Positions 12,132-24,505 are shown, numbered from the stretch's first letter. The stretch is 64,000 bases of DNA from Congeria kusceri (GCA_027627225.1 CM051036.1:35486426-35550425); one strand, 5' to 3'. Translations and numbers: made by a program. Notes: a model not told the origin generated them from the letters alone.

Positions 12132-13861
12132 AGCTCACCTGAGCACAAAGTGCTCATGGTGAGCTTTTGTGATCGCCCGTTGTCCGTCGTGCGTGTGTGC
12201 GTGCGTGCGTGTGTGCGTCTGCTGAATATGTAGGTCACCAGAGCTAAAAATAGATTAAAAAAGTGAAAACTTTAAAAATCTTTTTCTATGAAACCGCAAG
12301 GCTCAGACCTTTCATATTTGATATGTGACATCCTCTAGAGGTTCTCCTCAAAGATTGTTCAAATTATGCCCCTGGGGTCAAAACGGGCCACGCCCCGGGG
12401 GTCACATGGTTTATATAGAATATATAGCAAAATTACTTTAAAAATCTTCTCTTCAGAAACCACAAGGCCCAGAGGTTTCATATTTGGTATGTAACAACCT
12501 ATAGTGGTCCTCTACAAAGATTGTTCAAATTATGCCCCTGGGGTCAAACCTGGCCACGCCCCGGGGGTCTCATGGTGTATATAGAATATATAGCAAAATG
12601 ACTTTAAAAATCTTCTCCTCTGAAACCGCAAGGCCTAGAGGTTTCATATTTGGTATGTAACATCCTATAGTGGTCCTCTACAAAGATTGTTCAAATTATG
12701 CCCCTGGGGTCAAAACTGGCCATGCCCCAGGGGTCTCATGGTTTATATAGAATATATAGCAAAATGACTTTAAAAATCTTCTCCTCTGAAATCGCAAGGC
12801 CCAGAGGTTTCATATTTGGTATGTAACATCCTTTAGTGGTCCTGAACAAAGTTTGTTCAAGTTATGCCCCTGGGGTCGAAACGGGCCACACCCCGGGGGT
12901 CACATGGTTTATATAGAATATATAGCAAAATGACTTTTAAAATCTCCTCCTCTGAAACCACAAGGCCCAGAGGTTTCATATTTGGTATGTAACATCCTAT
13001 AGTGGTCCTCTACAAAGATTGTTCAAATTACGCCCCTGGGGGTTAAAAGTGGCCACGCCCAGGGGGTCACATGGTTTATATACACTTATATAGCAGAATG
13101 TCTTAAAATCTTCTTCTCTGAAACCGTAAGGCCCAGAGGTTTCGTATTTGGTATTTAACATCCTATAGTGGTACTCTACAAAGATTGTTCAAATTATGCC
13201 CCATGGGTCAAAACAGACCACACCCGATTGGTCACATGGTTGATATAGACTTAAATAGCAAAATGACTTTAAAATTCTTCTCCTCTGAAACCACAAGGCC
13301 TAGAGGTTTCATATTTGGTATGTAACATTGTATAGTGGTCCTTTTCAAAGAGTGTTCAAATTATGCCCCTGGGGTCAAAACTGACCATGCCCCGGGGGTC
13401 TCATGGTTTATATAGACTTAAATAGCAAAATGACTTTAAAAATCTTCTCCTCTGAAACGGCAAGGCCCACAGCTTTCCTATATTTGTTACGTAACATTGC
13501 ATAGTGGTCCTGTCCAAAGATTGTTCAAATTATGCCCCTGGGGTCAAATCTGGCCACCCCCCGAGGGGTCACATGGTTTATATAGACTTAAATAGCAAAA
13601 TGACTTAAAAAATCTTTACCTGAAACCGCAAGGCCCACAGCTTTCCTATATTTGGTAGGTAACATTGCATAGTGGTCCTCTCCAAAGATTGTTCAAATGA
13701 TGCCCTGGGGTCAAATCTGGCCACCCCCGAGGGGTCACATGGTTTATATAGACTTAAATAGCAAAATGACTTAAAAAATCTTTACCTGAAACCACAAGGC
13801 CCAGAGGTTGTTCAAGGTTGTTCAACTTATGCCCCTGGGATAAAAATAATGGCCCTCTTGT
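12132..13861 (+). mobile_element. Complete AGCTCACC-type element with ~166-bp tandem core
   Basis: The head is a hairpin, AGCTCACCTGAGCACAAAGT then GCTCATGGTGAGCT, followed by GTGATCGCCCGTTGTCCGTC. The core holds about nine monomers. A landmark (CAAATTATGCC) recurs at 12360, 12526 and 12692, a period of 166 bp. The tail is GGCCCTCTTGTTT. No protein is encoded. The architecture fits non-autonomous Helentron or bivalve 'pearl' elements with ~160-bp satellite-like cores; that assignment is inference. Confidence 0.75.
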
Positions 13862-14074
13862 TTGGTAAGTGGTCAACTTGAAGATGCTAAAACTGAATAA
13901 ATATTCTAAACATTGTGTTGAAGTGGATGCTATCAAAACAAAACACTTATTTATCCAAAAAACATTTAATTGTTGGAAAAAATTAAATAAAACAAAACAA
14001 TATCTGACAAACGCAATAAAATGTTCTAGGGTCGGGCATTTTGTAAGGTAAGTTGGGTACTCTTAAACAAACAT

Positions 14075-14378
14075 TTTTATGCCCCTGGCATCTTGATGCA
14101 GGAGGCATATAGTGATCATCGTGTCCGTCCTTCCGTCCGTACGTTCTTCCGTCCGTGCGTCCTTCCGTCCGTGACAAGATTAAGAAGATTTTACTGTTTC
14201 GTCTAGCACCAACACCGCTTACTACAACACTTTGATATTTACACAGTTGTTGCTTATGACCATTCACTGTCCACCCATATCACCCAACCTTACTTTGACC
14301 TTGACCTAATTTGGACTAAGAAATGGGCTACCCAGCACCAACTGGGGGCATGTGTGTTTATCAAACACAGAATCTTGT
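14075..14378 (+). mobile_element. ATGCCCC-type tandem-core element (single-unit copy)
   Basis: Starts after TTTTT with ATGCCCCTGGCATCTTGATG and GGAGGCATATAGTG, has a (CCGTCCTT)n-like stretch, one core unit (GTTTCGTCTAGCACCAACAC ... GACCTTGACCTAATTTGGAC), and ends with the hairpin TGTGTTTATCAAACACA then GAATCTTGTT. A longer relative is at 19840-20281. Confidence 0.65.
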
Positions 14379-14925
14379 TGTTTTTTTATACCTTACTAAA
14401 CTTGTTGCAATAATTTTTCCCCAAAACTTAGGGGCTGGGCCTCAGCCCCTGAAAAAAAGCCCTGCACAATCTTGCAAAACACACATAAAAGCATGTGATG
14501 CTCCTCTGTAGAATGAATTAATAATATACCAGTATAAAAACAAATGAGGCATATCGCGGGAAAACAGGGCTTAATGCATAATTATGTAGCGAAACCTTAT
14601 GCAAAACGCCTTCGATAGACAATGCAAAAATGATAGTGTATGAACATATGAACACAGAATCATTGATTATTATCAAGATGATTTTTATCACACCAAGCAC
14701 GCCCAAAACAAGCAGCTCAAGATGTGTTTGATAGGGATTTCAGTTATGTTTCTTTTTTTATTAATTGATATCATTTGTACAGCCAAAAATGTCATTGAAA
14801 AACTGCAAGCCACACTAAAGCATACGGCACTAGCAGAAACACGTATCAGATGACATTATAAAGAAGCATCAGCTCTGCAAAAACAGTGTTGCCAGCATGT
14901 GGGTTGTTTTAAGACAAAATAAAAC

Positions 14926-15115
14926 ATATATGAAAATCCCGACTTAATACATGTGCATAAAGCGTCATCCCGGATTAGTTGGCACTTTTCGCCTACAGTG
15001 AATTTATTTTTAGAAGAGACATTCTTGAAACAGAAAATACCATAAAAGCGTAAAGTGCCGTTCTGGACGACACTTTGCGCACACATTAAACCTGGTTTTC
15101 CCACGACAGCCCACA
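14926..15115. mobile_element. Palindromic MITE, copy B (internally deleted)
   Basis: Recognised from GACTTAATACATGTGCATAA, CATCCCGGATTAG, the central AAAATACCATAAAAGC stretch and the right end GGTTTTCCCACGAC. Parts of the internal palindromes and the left terminus are lost. Confidence 0.65.
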
Positions 15116-15117
15116 AA

Positions 15118-16303
15118 TTAATCATTAAGAGATGTTTTTGTTAATTGTGAACATATTATCTGGCTGTGAAATATTATAAGAAAACAAAGCTTCAGTGTTC
15201 TGAATTTTGATAGTAGATTTAGTTGAATATACGAAATTACTAGTCGAAACTTATTTCTTTGTCCTTGTAGCCACACCTTCTGTCCTGTTATATTTTGGGT
15301 CTGTCGTCCAGATTTTTTGTTGTCGCTTGTAATTCTGGAATGCATGAAGGGATCATTATATATTTTGGCACAACTGTTCATCAGTTCTTAAAAGTGTGCT
15401 TTGATCAAGAACTAACAATCTATCTTTAATGTACTAAGAGTTACTGCCCTTGCTGTATATTTTATTTCTGTCCTTTAACTCTGGAATGCATAAAAGGGTA
15501 TTTATTAGGGATGGGACTGAATACTGAAATCAATATTCAAATATTCGTTTTAGGTATTCAAATATATTAGAATATTCGTTTTGTAAATAATACTATATAC
15601 GGCACTCTATCCGAATATTTACCTATCCCAAATATGTTTACTACGTGTACGTAGTTGTTTTACTTTGTTTCAGTGGTAAATGAGCGATATAACGTGAGTG
15701 TTAGGCAAATATAAAGAAATGTAAGATATTGTTATATGTATTGTTAATTAATTTGTTAATCGTTCCGTACACAAATGTCTTATTACATAGATTACACGTT
15801 GCGTGGGTTTTGTCTAAGCCAAGCACATGATGGTGGCACTGTATGGTGTTGATATAATGGAGAATAAGTGACGTATATTAAGATTGACCAGATCATGCTA
15901 ATTTTGCTAAAGAAATTGATAATGGATTCATTTTGATTGGTTTACTTAGAGAGTAATTGTAATTTACTGTAAACAAGTTAACCGTATAGATGTCACTTAA
16001 GGACAATAAACAACAATGTACGCCATGTGCAAACTGTGAAACCGTTATCACAACATGGCCCAGTTTTGTGGCTGTTACTTCTAGTAACATTGATAGATGT
16101 CTAATTATTTTCCCTTATGGCCAAATGCACGATTGTTTGTCAATAATAGAAGTTTTAAAATATTTTCTTTTGTTCATTGTTGTATTCAGACTTCTTCATG
16201 CAGAGAAGATACATTGTAATATTGACATCATGTTTGTCTGACAAAAGGCACTTTGATATTTTATGTTAGTCTTTTGTTAACTTTTAACTGTATTTGTTAC
16301 ATC
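15118..16303. other. Intron 1 DNA; possible hAT-like end near 15508
   Basis: No coding segment. Near 15508, TAGGGATGGGACTGAATACTG followed by repeated ATTCGAATATTC-like motifs resembles the left end of the 44216-45504 hAT-like element. I did not find a matching right end. The rest is AT-rich unique sequence. Confidence 0.45.
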
Positions 16304-16566
16304 ATATGAGGTGCGTCGTGGGAAAACCTGGCTTAATGCATTTGCGTTAAGTGTCGTCCTGGATTAGCCTGTGCAGTCTGCACAGGCTAATCCAGGACGG
16401 CACTTTTCGCCAACAGTGGATTTATGTTTAGAAGCAACTTCCTTCAAACTGAAAATACCATAAAAGGGGAAAGTGCCATCCCGGATTAGCCTGTGCAGAC
16501 TGCACAGGCTTATCCGGGACAACACTTTACGCTCATGCATTAAGCCCGGTTTTCCACGACCCACCT
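16304..16566. mobile_element. Palindromic MITE, copy C, abutting LRRCC1 exon 2
   Basis: Nearly full-length copy with both internal palindromes intact (GGATTAGCCTGTGCAG then CTGCACAGGCTAATCC, twice) and ends ATATGAGGTGCGTCGTGGGA and TTTTCCACGACCCACCT. Its right end lies about 21 bp before exon 2, so only the pyrimidine tract and AG separate them. Confidence 0.8.
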
Positions 16567-16587
16567 TGTATCTGTTTTTTTTTACAG

Positions 16588-16805
16588 AAATCTTGAGAAA
16601 CTCAATCTCAGTTACAACCAGCTTGATGATCTATCAGGATTGAAGCCCCTGTCTGGCCCCGCCAACAAGTTGGCCCAACTTGATCTCCATGGCAACCAGC
16701 TATCAAGCTCCGTCCATATCGCACAGTGCCTCTGTCGACTGGTTCATCTGACACACCTCTTGCTAAGTCTGGATGGTTCTAGTAACCCAGTCTGTCAGAA
16801 ATCAG
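16588..16805 (+). CDS. LRRCC1: LRRCC1-like exon 2: leucine-rich repeats 4 and 5
   Basis: The acceptor TTTTTTTTTACAG precedes the exon, whose first base completes the arginine codon from exon 1. It encodes NLEKLNLSYN (repeat 4, with its asparagine 22 residues after the previous one). DDLSGL follows, then the next repeat with LDLHGN. The four-residue offset between these two repeats is also seen in vertebrate LRRCC1. The exon ends with NPVCQKSG, matching vertebrate NPVCRLPG at the same splice position. The donor is GTAACC and leaves one base of a glycine codon. The position of the split glycine agrees with exon 3. Confidence 0.9.
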
Positions 16806-17031
16806 GTAACCAGAAAATCTTAAATAAGACTAGAAGAATGTAGTGCATATATGGTCCCTGTTTGCCTTTTTGCTTCATTTTCTCTTTTAGTCTGAATGGT
16901 TTTAGTAATCCAGTCTGTCAGAAATCCGGTATTCAAACATTTTGGAAAGATGTTGTGAATGAGTAGTCCCTATTTGCCTCATTTTCAATTCAATGCTTGT
17001 GTTGTCATAACCCAGTCTGTCTAAAAACAAA

Positions 17032-17245
17032 GGTCGCGGTGGCATAGTGGATATGGTGTACGCCTAGCGATCTGGAGGTCCCGGGTTCGATTCCAACTCT
17101 GGGAGCGTTCTCAAGATTTCCCCCGAAGACACCAAGTACTGGTTCTACCCAGGAAACGGACTCAAGAGTGTCTCTATAAGCCTTAGGCTTTCGATGCAAT
17201 CGAGCTAAAATAAATAGGTTTAAAATAAACTAAAAATAAAAAATA
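17032..17245 (+). mobile_element. tRNA-derived SINE
   Basis: The 5' part has an A-box-like TGGCATAGTGGATATGG and a B box GGTTCGATTCC within about 75 bp, as in a tRNA gene. A non-tRNA body follows and ends in an A-rich tail (AAATAAATAGG, AAAATAAACTAAAAATAAAA). It lies in intron 2. Confidence 0.75.
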
Positions 17246-18086
17246 ATTGAAAGATGTTTTGCAAACAGAAGGTTGCTGAACAAATAGTCTGTATTACCCA
17301 TCACTGAGCTTATGAAATTTTGCCAGAATTTATATAATATAAACTGTACAGTACTACAAATAGCATTTGTGAAAAATGCACCAGTAAGGCAATAAAAAAA
17401 GACGCCACCCAGATGCAGGTTCTTTGTTTTTTTCTCTTTTTGTTTTCTTTCCAGTAGTTATATAAGTTCAGCAGACCCACTGTTTTGATTGTATTTAGAT
17501 GTTTTCTTGGGATTTAATATGCCTTATTTATGCTTTATATTGAGTGTTTAAACACAATTCATTAGACTTGTAGTCAATTACATCTGCAACGGATCATCTT
17601 AAAGATATTAATATGATAGTTGTTTAAAAATTGCATTAAACTTGTTTGAACACTGTGTGTGTTATGCAATAAATCTGTTTTCTCAGAATTTCACATACAA
17701 CAAAACATAATTGTTGCATGTGTGTGTGGGGGGGGGGGGAATATTTTTATATTCATTGTAGCAGAATTAATTACGTAATAGCAAAAATCTATTTATTTTA
17801 TAGTTTGTTCTGCATTAGTGTTTCCCTGGTGCAATAAATTATTTCATTGAAATGCCAGGGTTGGTGCTAGGCAATATAAAATTAGTAGCCAATCATATTA
17901 ATGAGTTATATTTTTCTCAGAAAGTGTTAAAATATTGTTCAATTTCAAATATTTTCAGACATTTTAGTATCCAATTAGAAATTTTAGTAGCCAATGGCTA
18001 GTTTGGCTACTAGTAGTGCTTACATAGATTTAAAAAAAATAGATGAGATTAGCAAAAATTGAAAAATATGGAAATTCTTCTTACAG
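17246..18086. other. Rest of LRRCC1 intron 2
   Basis: AT-rich. Includes a G run near 17728-17739 after a short GT repeat, and a pair of short motifs (GGTGCTAGGCAATATAAAAT near 17861 and TTAGTAGCCAATGGCTAGTTT near 17984) that look like decayed transposon ends. No coding segment. Confidence 0.45.
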
Positions 18087-18188
18087 GTTATGAGCGTGAA
18101 ATCTTTTCCAACTTGTCACAACTTCATTACCTGGATGGGAAGGACCGCCTGGGCAACACAACACATGACCTTGACACTAATGTGCCAG
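18087..18188 (+). CDS. LRRCC1: LRRCC1-like exon 3: LRR cap
   Basis: Acceptor TTCTTACAG and donor GTATGG. The 34-codon segment begins by completing glycine and reads YEREIFSNLSQLHYLDGKDR, the LRR-cap pattern (YR..I...LPQL..LD) found after the last repeat in LRRCC1 and other SDS22-like proteins. It ends one base into another glycine codon, which exon 4 completes. Confidence 0.88.
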
Positions 18189-18221
18189 GTATGGGTTCAG
18201 ACTTCACGAGATTTTTTTCTT

Positions 18222-18430
18222 CTTTTGTGTGAGACGTTAAACCGAGGTGCAGTGTACTAGGTGCTTCACACCGGGCACTAAAAGACCCTGGGTTGCCCCT
18301 GCAACTGGTCGTCTCCTGTATCTTGCACTATCCCCTGTAGCCCATTTAACAAGTCTTCTGGGGGTGATGGCCATATTGGAGAGAATCCCAGTGCACTCGT
18401 AATAAAAATGCACTACACACAAAAACACAC
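18222..18430 (+). mobile_element. 5'-truncated SINE copy
   Basis: Shares GAGACG(G/T)TAAACC, GCAGTGTACTAGGTGCTTCA, CACTATCCCC and AAGT(T/C)TTCTGGG with the fuller copy at 26238-26560, but lacks the tRNA-like head. Intron 3. Confidence 0.65.
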
Positions 18431-18892
18431 AAGAGTTTTTTCAAAGAATACACATCACATTCAAGGCATTTGATTCAATGTTGGCACTAGAAATATATAT
18501 TAGTAGCCCATTATGTTTGGTTCCAGATTTCGCAAATCTCCATACATATTAAATTTCAATGATATCTGTAAGTAAAATTAAACAATAACATCAAGTTTAA
18601 ATTAAAGTTTGTTGAAAAATGTACATGAAAAAAAAGAAACAAGAAGAAAAACAACAACAACACAACAATATTAGTTTTATTATGTTCTCCATCACACTTG
18701 TATTCATGTTTATTTTGCTATTTGCATCGTCAATGTTATACTTCAATGCCTTGATATCATTTATTTTTCTGGTCCAATTCTCTTTTTAGTAATAAATTAC
18801 TGACATGCGTTTTCATGAAAGCTTGACAAAGTTTTTTTGAAGGACAAATATTCACGGGTGGCACATAGCTCTATCATTGGAAAGAAAGATCA

Positions 18893-19112
18893 GCACGGGG
18901 CTTTTTTCACCTCTTGGAAATGGGGCCCTTTGCCCTCATTTTGGGGAAAAGTAGCGTTATTTTTTGTCATTTTGGAGAAAAAATTCCATACCAGGGGAAT
19001 GAAAAATCCTGGGGTAAGATCAGATCGAGGGGAAAACTGCATGATTTGAAATAATTTTTCTGAGGGGATGACGCGTTATAACAGCCCTACTATAGAAGGG
19101 AAAAAGCCCTGT
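18893..19112. mobile_element. Small inverted-repeat element (GGGCTTTTTT ends)
   Basis: GGGGCTTTTTTCACC at the left end and GGGAAAAAGCCCTG at the right end are inverted relatives. The ends resemble those of the 23479-23828 element. The short open frame inside is spurious. Confidence 0.5.
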
Positions 19113-19427
19113 AGCATACAAGTTCAATAGGACTTTCTTCTATAAGTTGTGAGTTATTGCTCTTGGTTTATTTTATCGGATATGTTTTGGTACCCAAATT
19201 TGCATGTATGCATGTGGGAAACTATTGTTTTGGTAATGAAAAAACTGTTTACGTCTGCATCTTGTTTTTCCAAATAGATAAAAAACATAAAAAACAAAAC
19301 CAGTGAAACGTGTTGTAGACTAATTAAATTGAAAAAAATGTGTTTGAATTTTTCTTATTTTTACTGCATAATGCTTTGCCTCATAATGAAAAAGAGGTTA
19401 AGTTTATTTATTTTTTTTTCATTCCAG

Positions 19428-19486
19428 GTCTGGATGAATTTTTGGATTATCTTCTTTCAAGTGGACAAGAGCATGAGTCATGTAAG
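19428..19486 (+). CDS. LRRCC1: LRRCC1-like exon 4
   Basis: Acceptor CATTCCAG and donor GTAATA. It encodes LDEFLDYLLSSGQEHESCK after the split glycine. Vertebrate LRRCC1 has a comparable LE.LLD.L.SS segment after the LRR cap. The exon ends in phase 0, in agreement with exon 5. Confidence 0.85.
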
Positions 19487-19839
19487 GTAATAAACTTAGG
19501 GTGAACATTAAAATGGTAGTACCGGTACTGTTAGCAGGGTCCCATGGCTGACCTGAAATAATAGCTGTAACCTTGCCCCAACAAATCTGAAGGCTTCACC
19601 AAGTTAACGTTTTCCATCCATGTTTACTTGATTGTCTCTACTTTTTTTTTTTTTTTGTTTTGTTTTATATAACCAGTATTTTTAGACAGCCATTTTGGGG
19701 TTCTTGTGACATGGCTGACCATGGCTGACCTGAAAAATTAGCTGGGACCTTACTCAAAAAAGTCTGAAGGCTGCACCAAGTTAGCATTTTCTTTCCATGT
19801 TTAACCTATAGAATTTACATTTCTGCATTTCAATATTTT
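19487..19839. other. Intron 4 with an imperfect direct repeat
   Basis: A ~110-bp block (GGCTGACCTGAAATAATAGC ... GGCTTCACCAAGTTAACGTT ... CATGTTTA) at about 19542-19624 recurs at about 19720-19802. No coding sequence. Confidence 0.5.
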
Positions 19840-20281
19840 TATGGCCCCGGCATCTTGATGCGGGAGGCATATAGTGATTGTCCTGTATGTCCGTCCATGA
19901 CAAGGTTAAGTAGATTTTACCGTTTCGTCTAGCACCAACACCACTTACTACAACACTTAGATACTTACACAGTTGTTGCTTATGACCATTCCCTATCCAC
20001 CCATATCACCCAACCTCACTTTGACCTTGACCTAATTTGGACTTAATAATAATTCAAAAGTGCCATTTCTTGGTTAATTAGATTTTACCGTTTCGTCTAG
20101 CACCAGGACTGCTTACTACAGCACTTGGATACTTACGCATTTGTTGCTTATGACCATTCCCAATCCACCCATATCACCCAACCATACTTTGACCTTGACC
20201 TAATTTTGACTTTGAATAATTCAAATAAGCTGTCCAGCACTAACCGGGGGCATGTGTGTTTTTCGAACACAGTGTCTTGTT
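19840..20281 (+). mobile_element. ATGCCCC-type element with two ~168-bp core units
   Basis: Starts with ATGGCCCCGGCATCTTGATG and GGAGGCATATAGTG. Two core units follow: CGTTTCGTCTAGCACCA lies at 19921 and again at 20089, a 168-bp period. It ends with GGGGGCATGTGTG, the hairpin TGTGTTTTTCGAACACA and GTGTCTTGTT. No coding capacity. Confidence 0.7.
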
Positions 20282-20284
20282 TTT

Positions 20285-22484
20285 AAATATATTCTCTTTT
20301 ATGAATGCTTCATGACAGTCATGCTGTTTGTTAAATAAAATCAAACATTCAACCAGTTACATGTATATCTCAGAAACATTAACCCAACACTTACCTTTAT
20401 GCATGAATATATAAAAATACCGTTACGGTGAATATATTAGTTTCCATACTGGAATTGAGTTAAATCGATAAAAAAGTATTCCACTAAAATACTGTTATGC
20501 TATCATTAAACTCGTGAAACATGTTCAGGAACAAAACCAAGTATAAATATATGAAACAATTCCTGCGCGTAATTTGTGCTAATAGCATTCACAAGTATCA
20601 GACTGATGTGTCCGAGCTATATAAAGAAGGACATTTGCCCCAAATTTCTCATTCGAATTTCTTTTTGGAATGAAAACATTATTGGAATGGCTGGTGGCGA
20701 GAATGATACCTGTGGTTAAGATGATAACTACCGGTATGCTATTTGGAAATCATTTTAAAGGGACTAAATTCCAGATGGTCCAATTGAAAGAATTAAAGAA
20801 AATTGTCAAAAGTACACGTTTTTTTTTACATAATCGTGTAGAACACATTAAAATATTAGACACATATGTTTTTATTTACCTGAAAAACAATATTTTATAT
20901 AGCTTTCGTCCTTTTTAGTGTCCTAAAATCTATAGCGTCTGCAGACACTATAACCCATTGAGTAATTTAAAAATAGTGCCGTTTATATTTAGGATAATTT
21001 TACGTGACAATTTTACGTGACAGTTTAGTTTTGTCGAGTCATGGATGTGCACACTTGAATCAGGTTCTTGTATTGGGCAAAGCCATGGTATTTTTAAATC
21101 GGTAATACCGGTTTCCAGCAAAGTGCGAGCTAATAAATTTTTTTCAATTTCTCAATGAAATATACAGTTTATGACGGATTTTGAGCGTGTTCTATACAAA
21201 TAGTGATGGTTTTATGTATGTTTTTACCGTTTAGGCATGACCACAAAAAATGCACGTTTTAAGGCCGATCTGGAGTTCAGTATCTTTAAGAAGCATATAA
21301 TTATCGGCTATTACAGTCACCGCCTCCTGGGATTAGATTGTGATGTTTTTCACGAACCAGCTTTTTATGTGAATTGATCAATAATAATTGTCATCAAATT
21401 ATTAACAATTTAATGGTAACATACTATTTGTCAGGCATCAAAGGAACGTGTTTTTGTTTTTAAGTTTCGAAAAACGACTAGTGCTACATAAACAGCAAAC
21501 ATCGTTAAAGGGCGTACAGTTTGAGTCAATGGGTGCGACAAGCGGTCATATTTTCGTGTATTTATTCTATACTTGTATTTCATTCTTTAAAATAGAGTAT
21601 AAAACTACTGGACTGGAATTATCTTGGAAAAACAAGTATATTGTCCTTATAAAAAATTAGTTAGCTTGATAATGTTTGAAACAGACAATCAAATGTTACA
21701 ATTAAGATAAACAAGTGCAATGGCAAATTACCAAGAACTTTTAACTGTTTACCTAATGGACCCATATCTAAATGCTCTTAATAGCTGCCAAATGTATATG
21801 ATAGTTGTACTGGGCCATGCTTGATATTTGACTATGATTCATGTATATGCCTGAAACAAAGCACACTATAATACAGTGCAGGGATCTTAGAAAATGATAG
21901 TCAAAGAAAATGTTGCAACCTAAACTTTTTGTCTGTTTTTTTAAATATAAAAAAAACACATAAGTTACTGTTTTACTGTTTAATTTCATAAATGCTGTGC
22001 AGTTGAAGATATAATTAAACCGTTATTATTGTCAGCTTTTGGGTTTCTAGAAAATGTCTCATGTACTTCTAGTGAAAGAATAGTTATATACGTGAGGTTT
22101 TTTTCTCATGTCATATTACAGTAATGGTCTTGAAAACTCGGAAATACTTCATAAATTAAATCTTCGCAACTTTCCCAATAAACTTGAGAAAACTGATAAT
22201 TAAAAGTTCTGGTTGATATTGTTTGAAGTATTATATTTCCTGTTTAATGAACATACTGTTTGGTCCTTGAATAGTTGACATAGATATGGAACGTAGGCTA
22301 CGAATGATGATCCAGTTCCTTACAGTGTGAAACATCGATTTTGACTTGTCAGTTTTATATCGTCCAGGTACAATCTGAATGGCCATTGAGGCGTATTGGA
22401 TACTGATACCAATTTGATATTCTTCCTGTTATAAAATAGATTTTGAGAATATTGTGGTATGCTCATAAGCAACTAAAAATAAAA
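20285..22484. other. Intron 4, no gene recognised
   Basis: Open frames of 70-82 codons here (20670-20918, 21448-21660) have no recognisable motif and AT-rich, non-coding-like composition. An immediate duplication of AATTTTACGTGACA lies at about 20996-21023. Confidence 0.5.
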
Positions 22485-22712
22485 CGAGGTGTGTCATGGG
22501 AAGACCGGGCTTAAGGCATGTGTCGTCCCAGATCAGCTTGTGCAGTCAGCACAGGCTAATCCAAGACTACACTTTCCGCCTTCAATGGATTTATGTTTAA
22601 AATAGACTTTCTTGAAACAGTAAATAGCATTAAAGAGGAAAGTGTCGTCCTGGATTAGCCTGTGTCAATCCGGGACGACACTTTACACTCATGCATTAAC
22701 CCCGCTTCTGCA
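22485..22712. mobile_element. Palindromic MITE, copy D (right end lost)
   Basis: The left end GAGGTGTGTCATGGGAAGACC and the internal palindrome arms are recognisable. The right terminus stops just before the T-run where the 22719 element begins. Confidence 0.7.
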
Positions 22713-22718
22713 ATTTTT

Positions 22719-23378
22719 AGCTTGACTATTCGAAGAATAGGTGAGCTTTCCTACTACCCCCGGCGTCGGCATCCGTGCTGAATTTGGTTAAAGTTTTTAT
22801 TCAAAAGTCTTGTAACTTCAAAACTACATAAGTTATTAACTTGAAACTTGGAATATACCTTTGTCATCAACTCCAGTGTCAGGGGCAACATTCCCCATAA
22901 CTCTGTTTTGTATTTTGACATAGTTATGCCCCTTGTTGACTAAGATTTTTTTGTTAAAGTTTATATTCAAAAGTTGTGTAACTTCAAAACTACATAAGTT
23001 ATTCACTTGAACTTGTAACTAACCTTTGTCCTCAACTCCAGTATCAAGGGCAACATTCCGTATAACTCTGTTTTGTGTTTTGACAGAGTTATGCCACTTT
23101 TTCACGTAGATTTTCTGGTTAAAGTTTATATTCAAATGTTTTGTAACATCAAAACTACATAAGTTATTCACTTGAAACTTGGAACTAACCTTTGTCATCA
23201 ACTTCAGTGTCAGGGGCAACATTCCCCAAAACCCTGTTTTGTATTTTGACAGATTTATGCCCCTTTTTCACTTAGATTTTCTGGTTAAAGTTTATATTCA
23301 AAAGTTTTGTAACTTCAAAACTACATAAGTTATTCACTTGAAACTTGGTACTAACCTTTGTCCTCTGACAGCTCTTGT
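22719..23378 (+). mobile_element. AGCTCGACTATTC-type tandem-core element
   Basis: Preceded by TTTTT. The head is AGCTTGACTATTCGAAGAAT then AGGTGAGCTTTCCTACTACC and CCCGGCGTCGGC. The core has about three to four monomers (landmark TTCACTTGAAACTTGG). The tail is CCTCTGACAGCTCTTGTT, without the usual AATAGTCGAGCGCGC just before it. Confidence 0.75.
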
Positions 23379-23478
23379 TTGTCATGGTCTTTAGTTTCTC
23401 GTATTTGAAAGCGAGATACTGTAAATAAAGTATATCAGGAATGCTTGCTGAAAGGTTAATGTGTGGTTCTTTTTCCTT

Positions 23479-23828
23479 TCAGGGCTTTTTTTTGCCCAAT
23501 TTTATAGCCATTATTGGGTCATATTCCTAATGGCAAAAATATTTTTTTCCCAAAGCCAGTCCCAAAATTACCAATGGATGGTTTGACTTAAAGAGGTTCG
23601 GAAATAAGAGGTTTTCAGTGTAGAAATAAGGACTATTCAAGTTGTAAAAACTGTTTTACTGATTTGTTTTTGTTCAGAACATTCTATTTTATGTAGTTTA
23701 ACGTCAATTATTCAAATTTTATTAATCAAACAAATATAATTTTTCCCAATTTTAGGAGAATTTACGAGAATATTCCCAATTTCATGGGAATCTGCCTGCC
23801 ATATTCCCAAAATGGTGAAAAAGCCCTG
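23479..23828. mobile_element. 350-bp MITE with CAGGGCTTTTT ends
   Basis: CAGGGCTTTTT at the left and AAAAAGCCCTG at the right are perfect inverted repeats. CCTTT flanks both sides (23474-23478 and 23829-23833). CAGGG ends suggest hAT, though the flanking duplication looks shorter than the usual 8 bp. Confidence 0.6.
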
Positions 23829-24343
23829 CCTTTCAGCTGTTTTCTTCCCTTTTAATTGCAAATAGTTTTTCCAAATAATGCTAGAATTTATAAAATGTGT
23901 TTGAGAAAGAGTTTTGGGTAAATCCTCAGGGGCGGGGTACGGTAGTTTCGTCACATAAAATGCTTCTGAAATTACATCCCTGACATTGGTCTCAAAATTA
24001 TTGCAACAGTCTTTTAAAGCAGCCTAAGTGTTAACATAAGATTTAGCATCTTAATGTTATTAAAATGGAATAAGTAATGATAAAAAAAAGAAAGAAAAAA
24101 TGGATATGAATTTCTTAATCATGTTATTAACAGAAATTATTTACCACTCATTTTTATATCAGAAGCATCATAATATTATTAGATGAGATAATTATAAGGT
24201 TAAACAAGAATGAAAATGAATATCTCAGCTTTGCTATTTACATATTAAATGAATGATTTTTCATTTTTTTCTTTATAAAGTTTCACCTTTGTTTCCTGAA
24301 CACCACTCATTTTTATATCAGAAAGTATGATCTTTCTTTCTAG

Positions 24344-24505
24344 GACTCGAGTGTTTCCGATGTCATCACACCGAAGATTGATGCAGCCATGGAGATGTTC
24401 CGAAAGAGACAGCAGACTGTCACACCATCGTCAACGGATACCAGCATCATACCGTCCGTCACTGATACGGAACAAAGTCCCGCTTCTACGAGAGTGAAGT
24501 CAAAA
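24344..24505 (+). CDS. LRRCC1: LRRCC1-like exon 5: polar linker
   Basis: Acceptor TTCTTTCTAG and donor GTTTGT, phase 0 at both ends, 54 codons. It encodes a Ser/Thr-rich, low-complexity segment: DVITPKIDAAMEMFRKR, then TPSSTDTSIIPSVTDTE. It corresponds in position to the LRRCC1 linker after the LRR block. The sequence alone would not identify the family; frame continuity and position do. A phosphorylated flexible linker is plausible but unproven. Confidence 0.78.
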
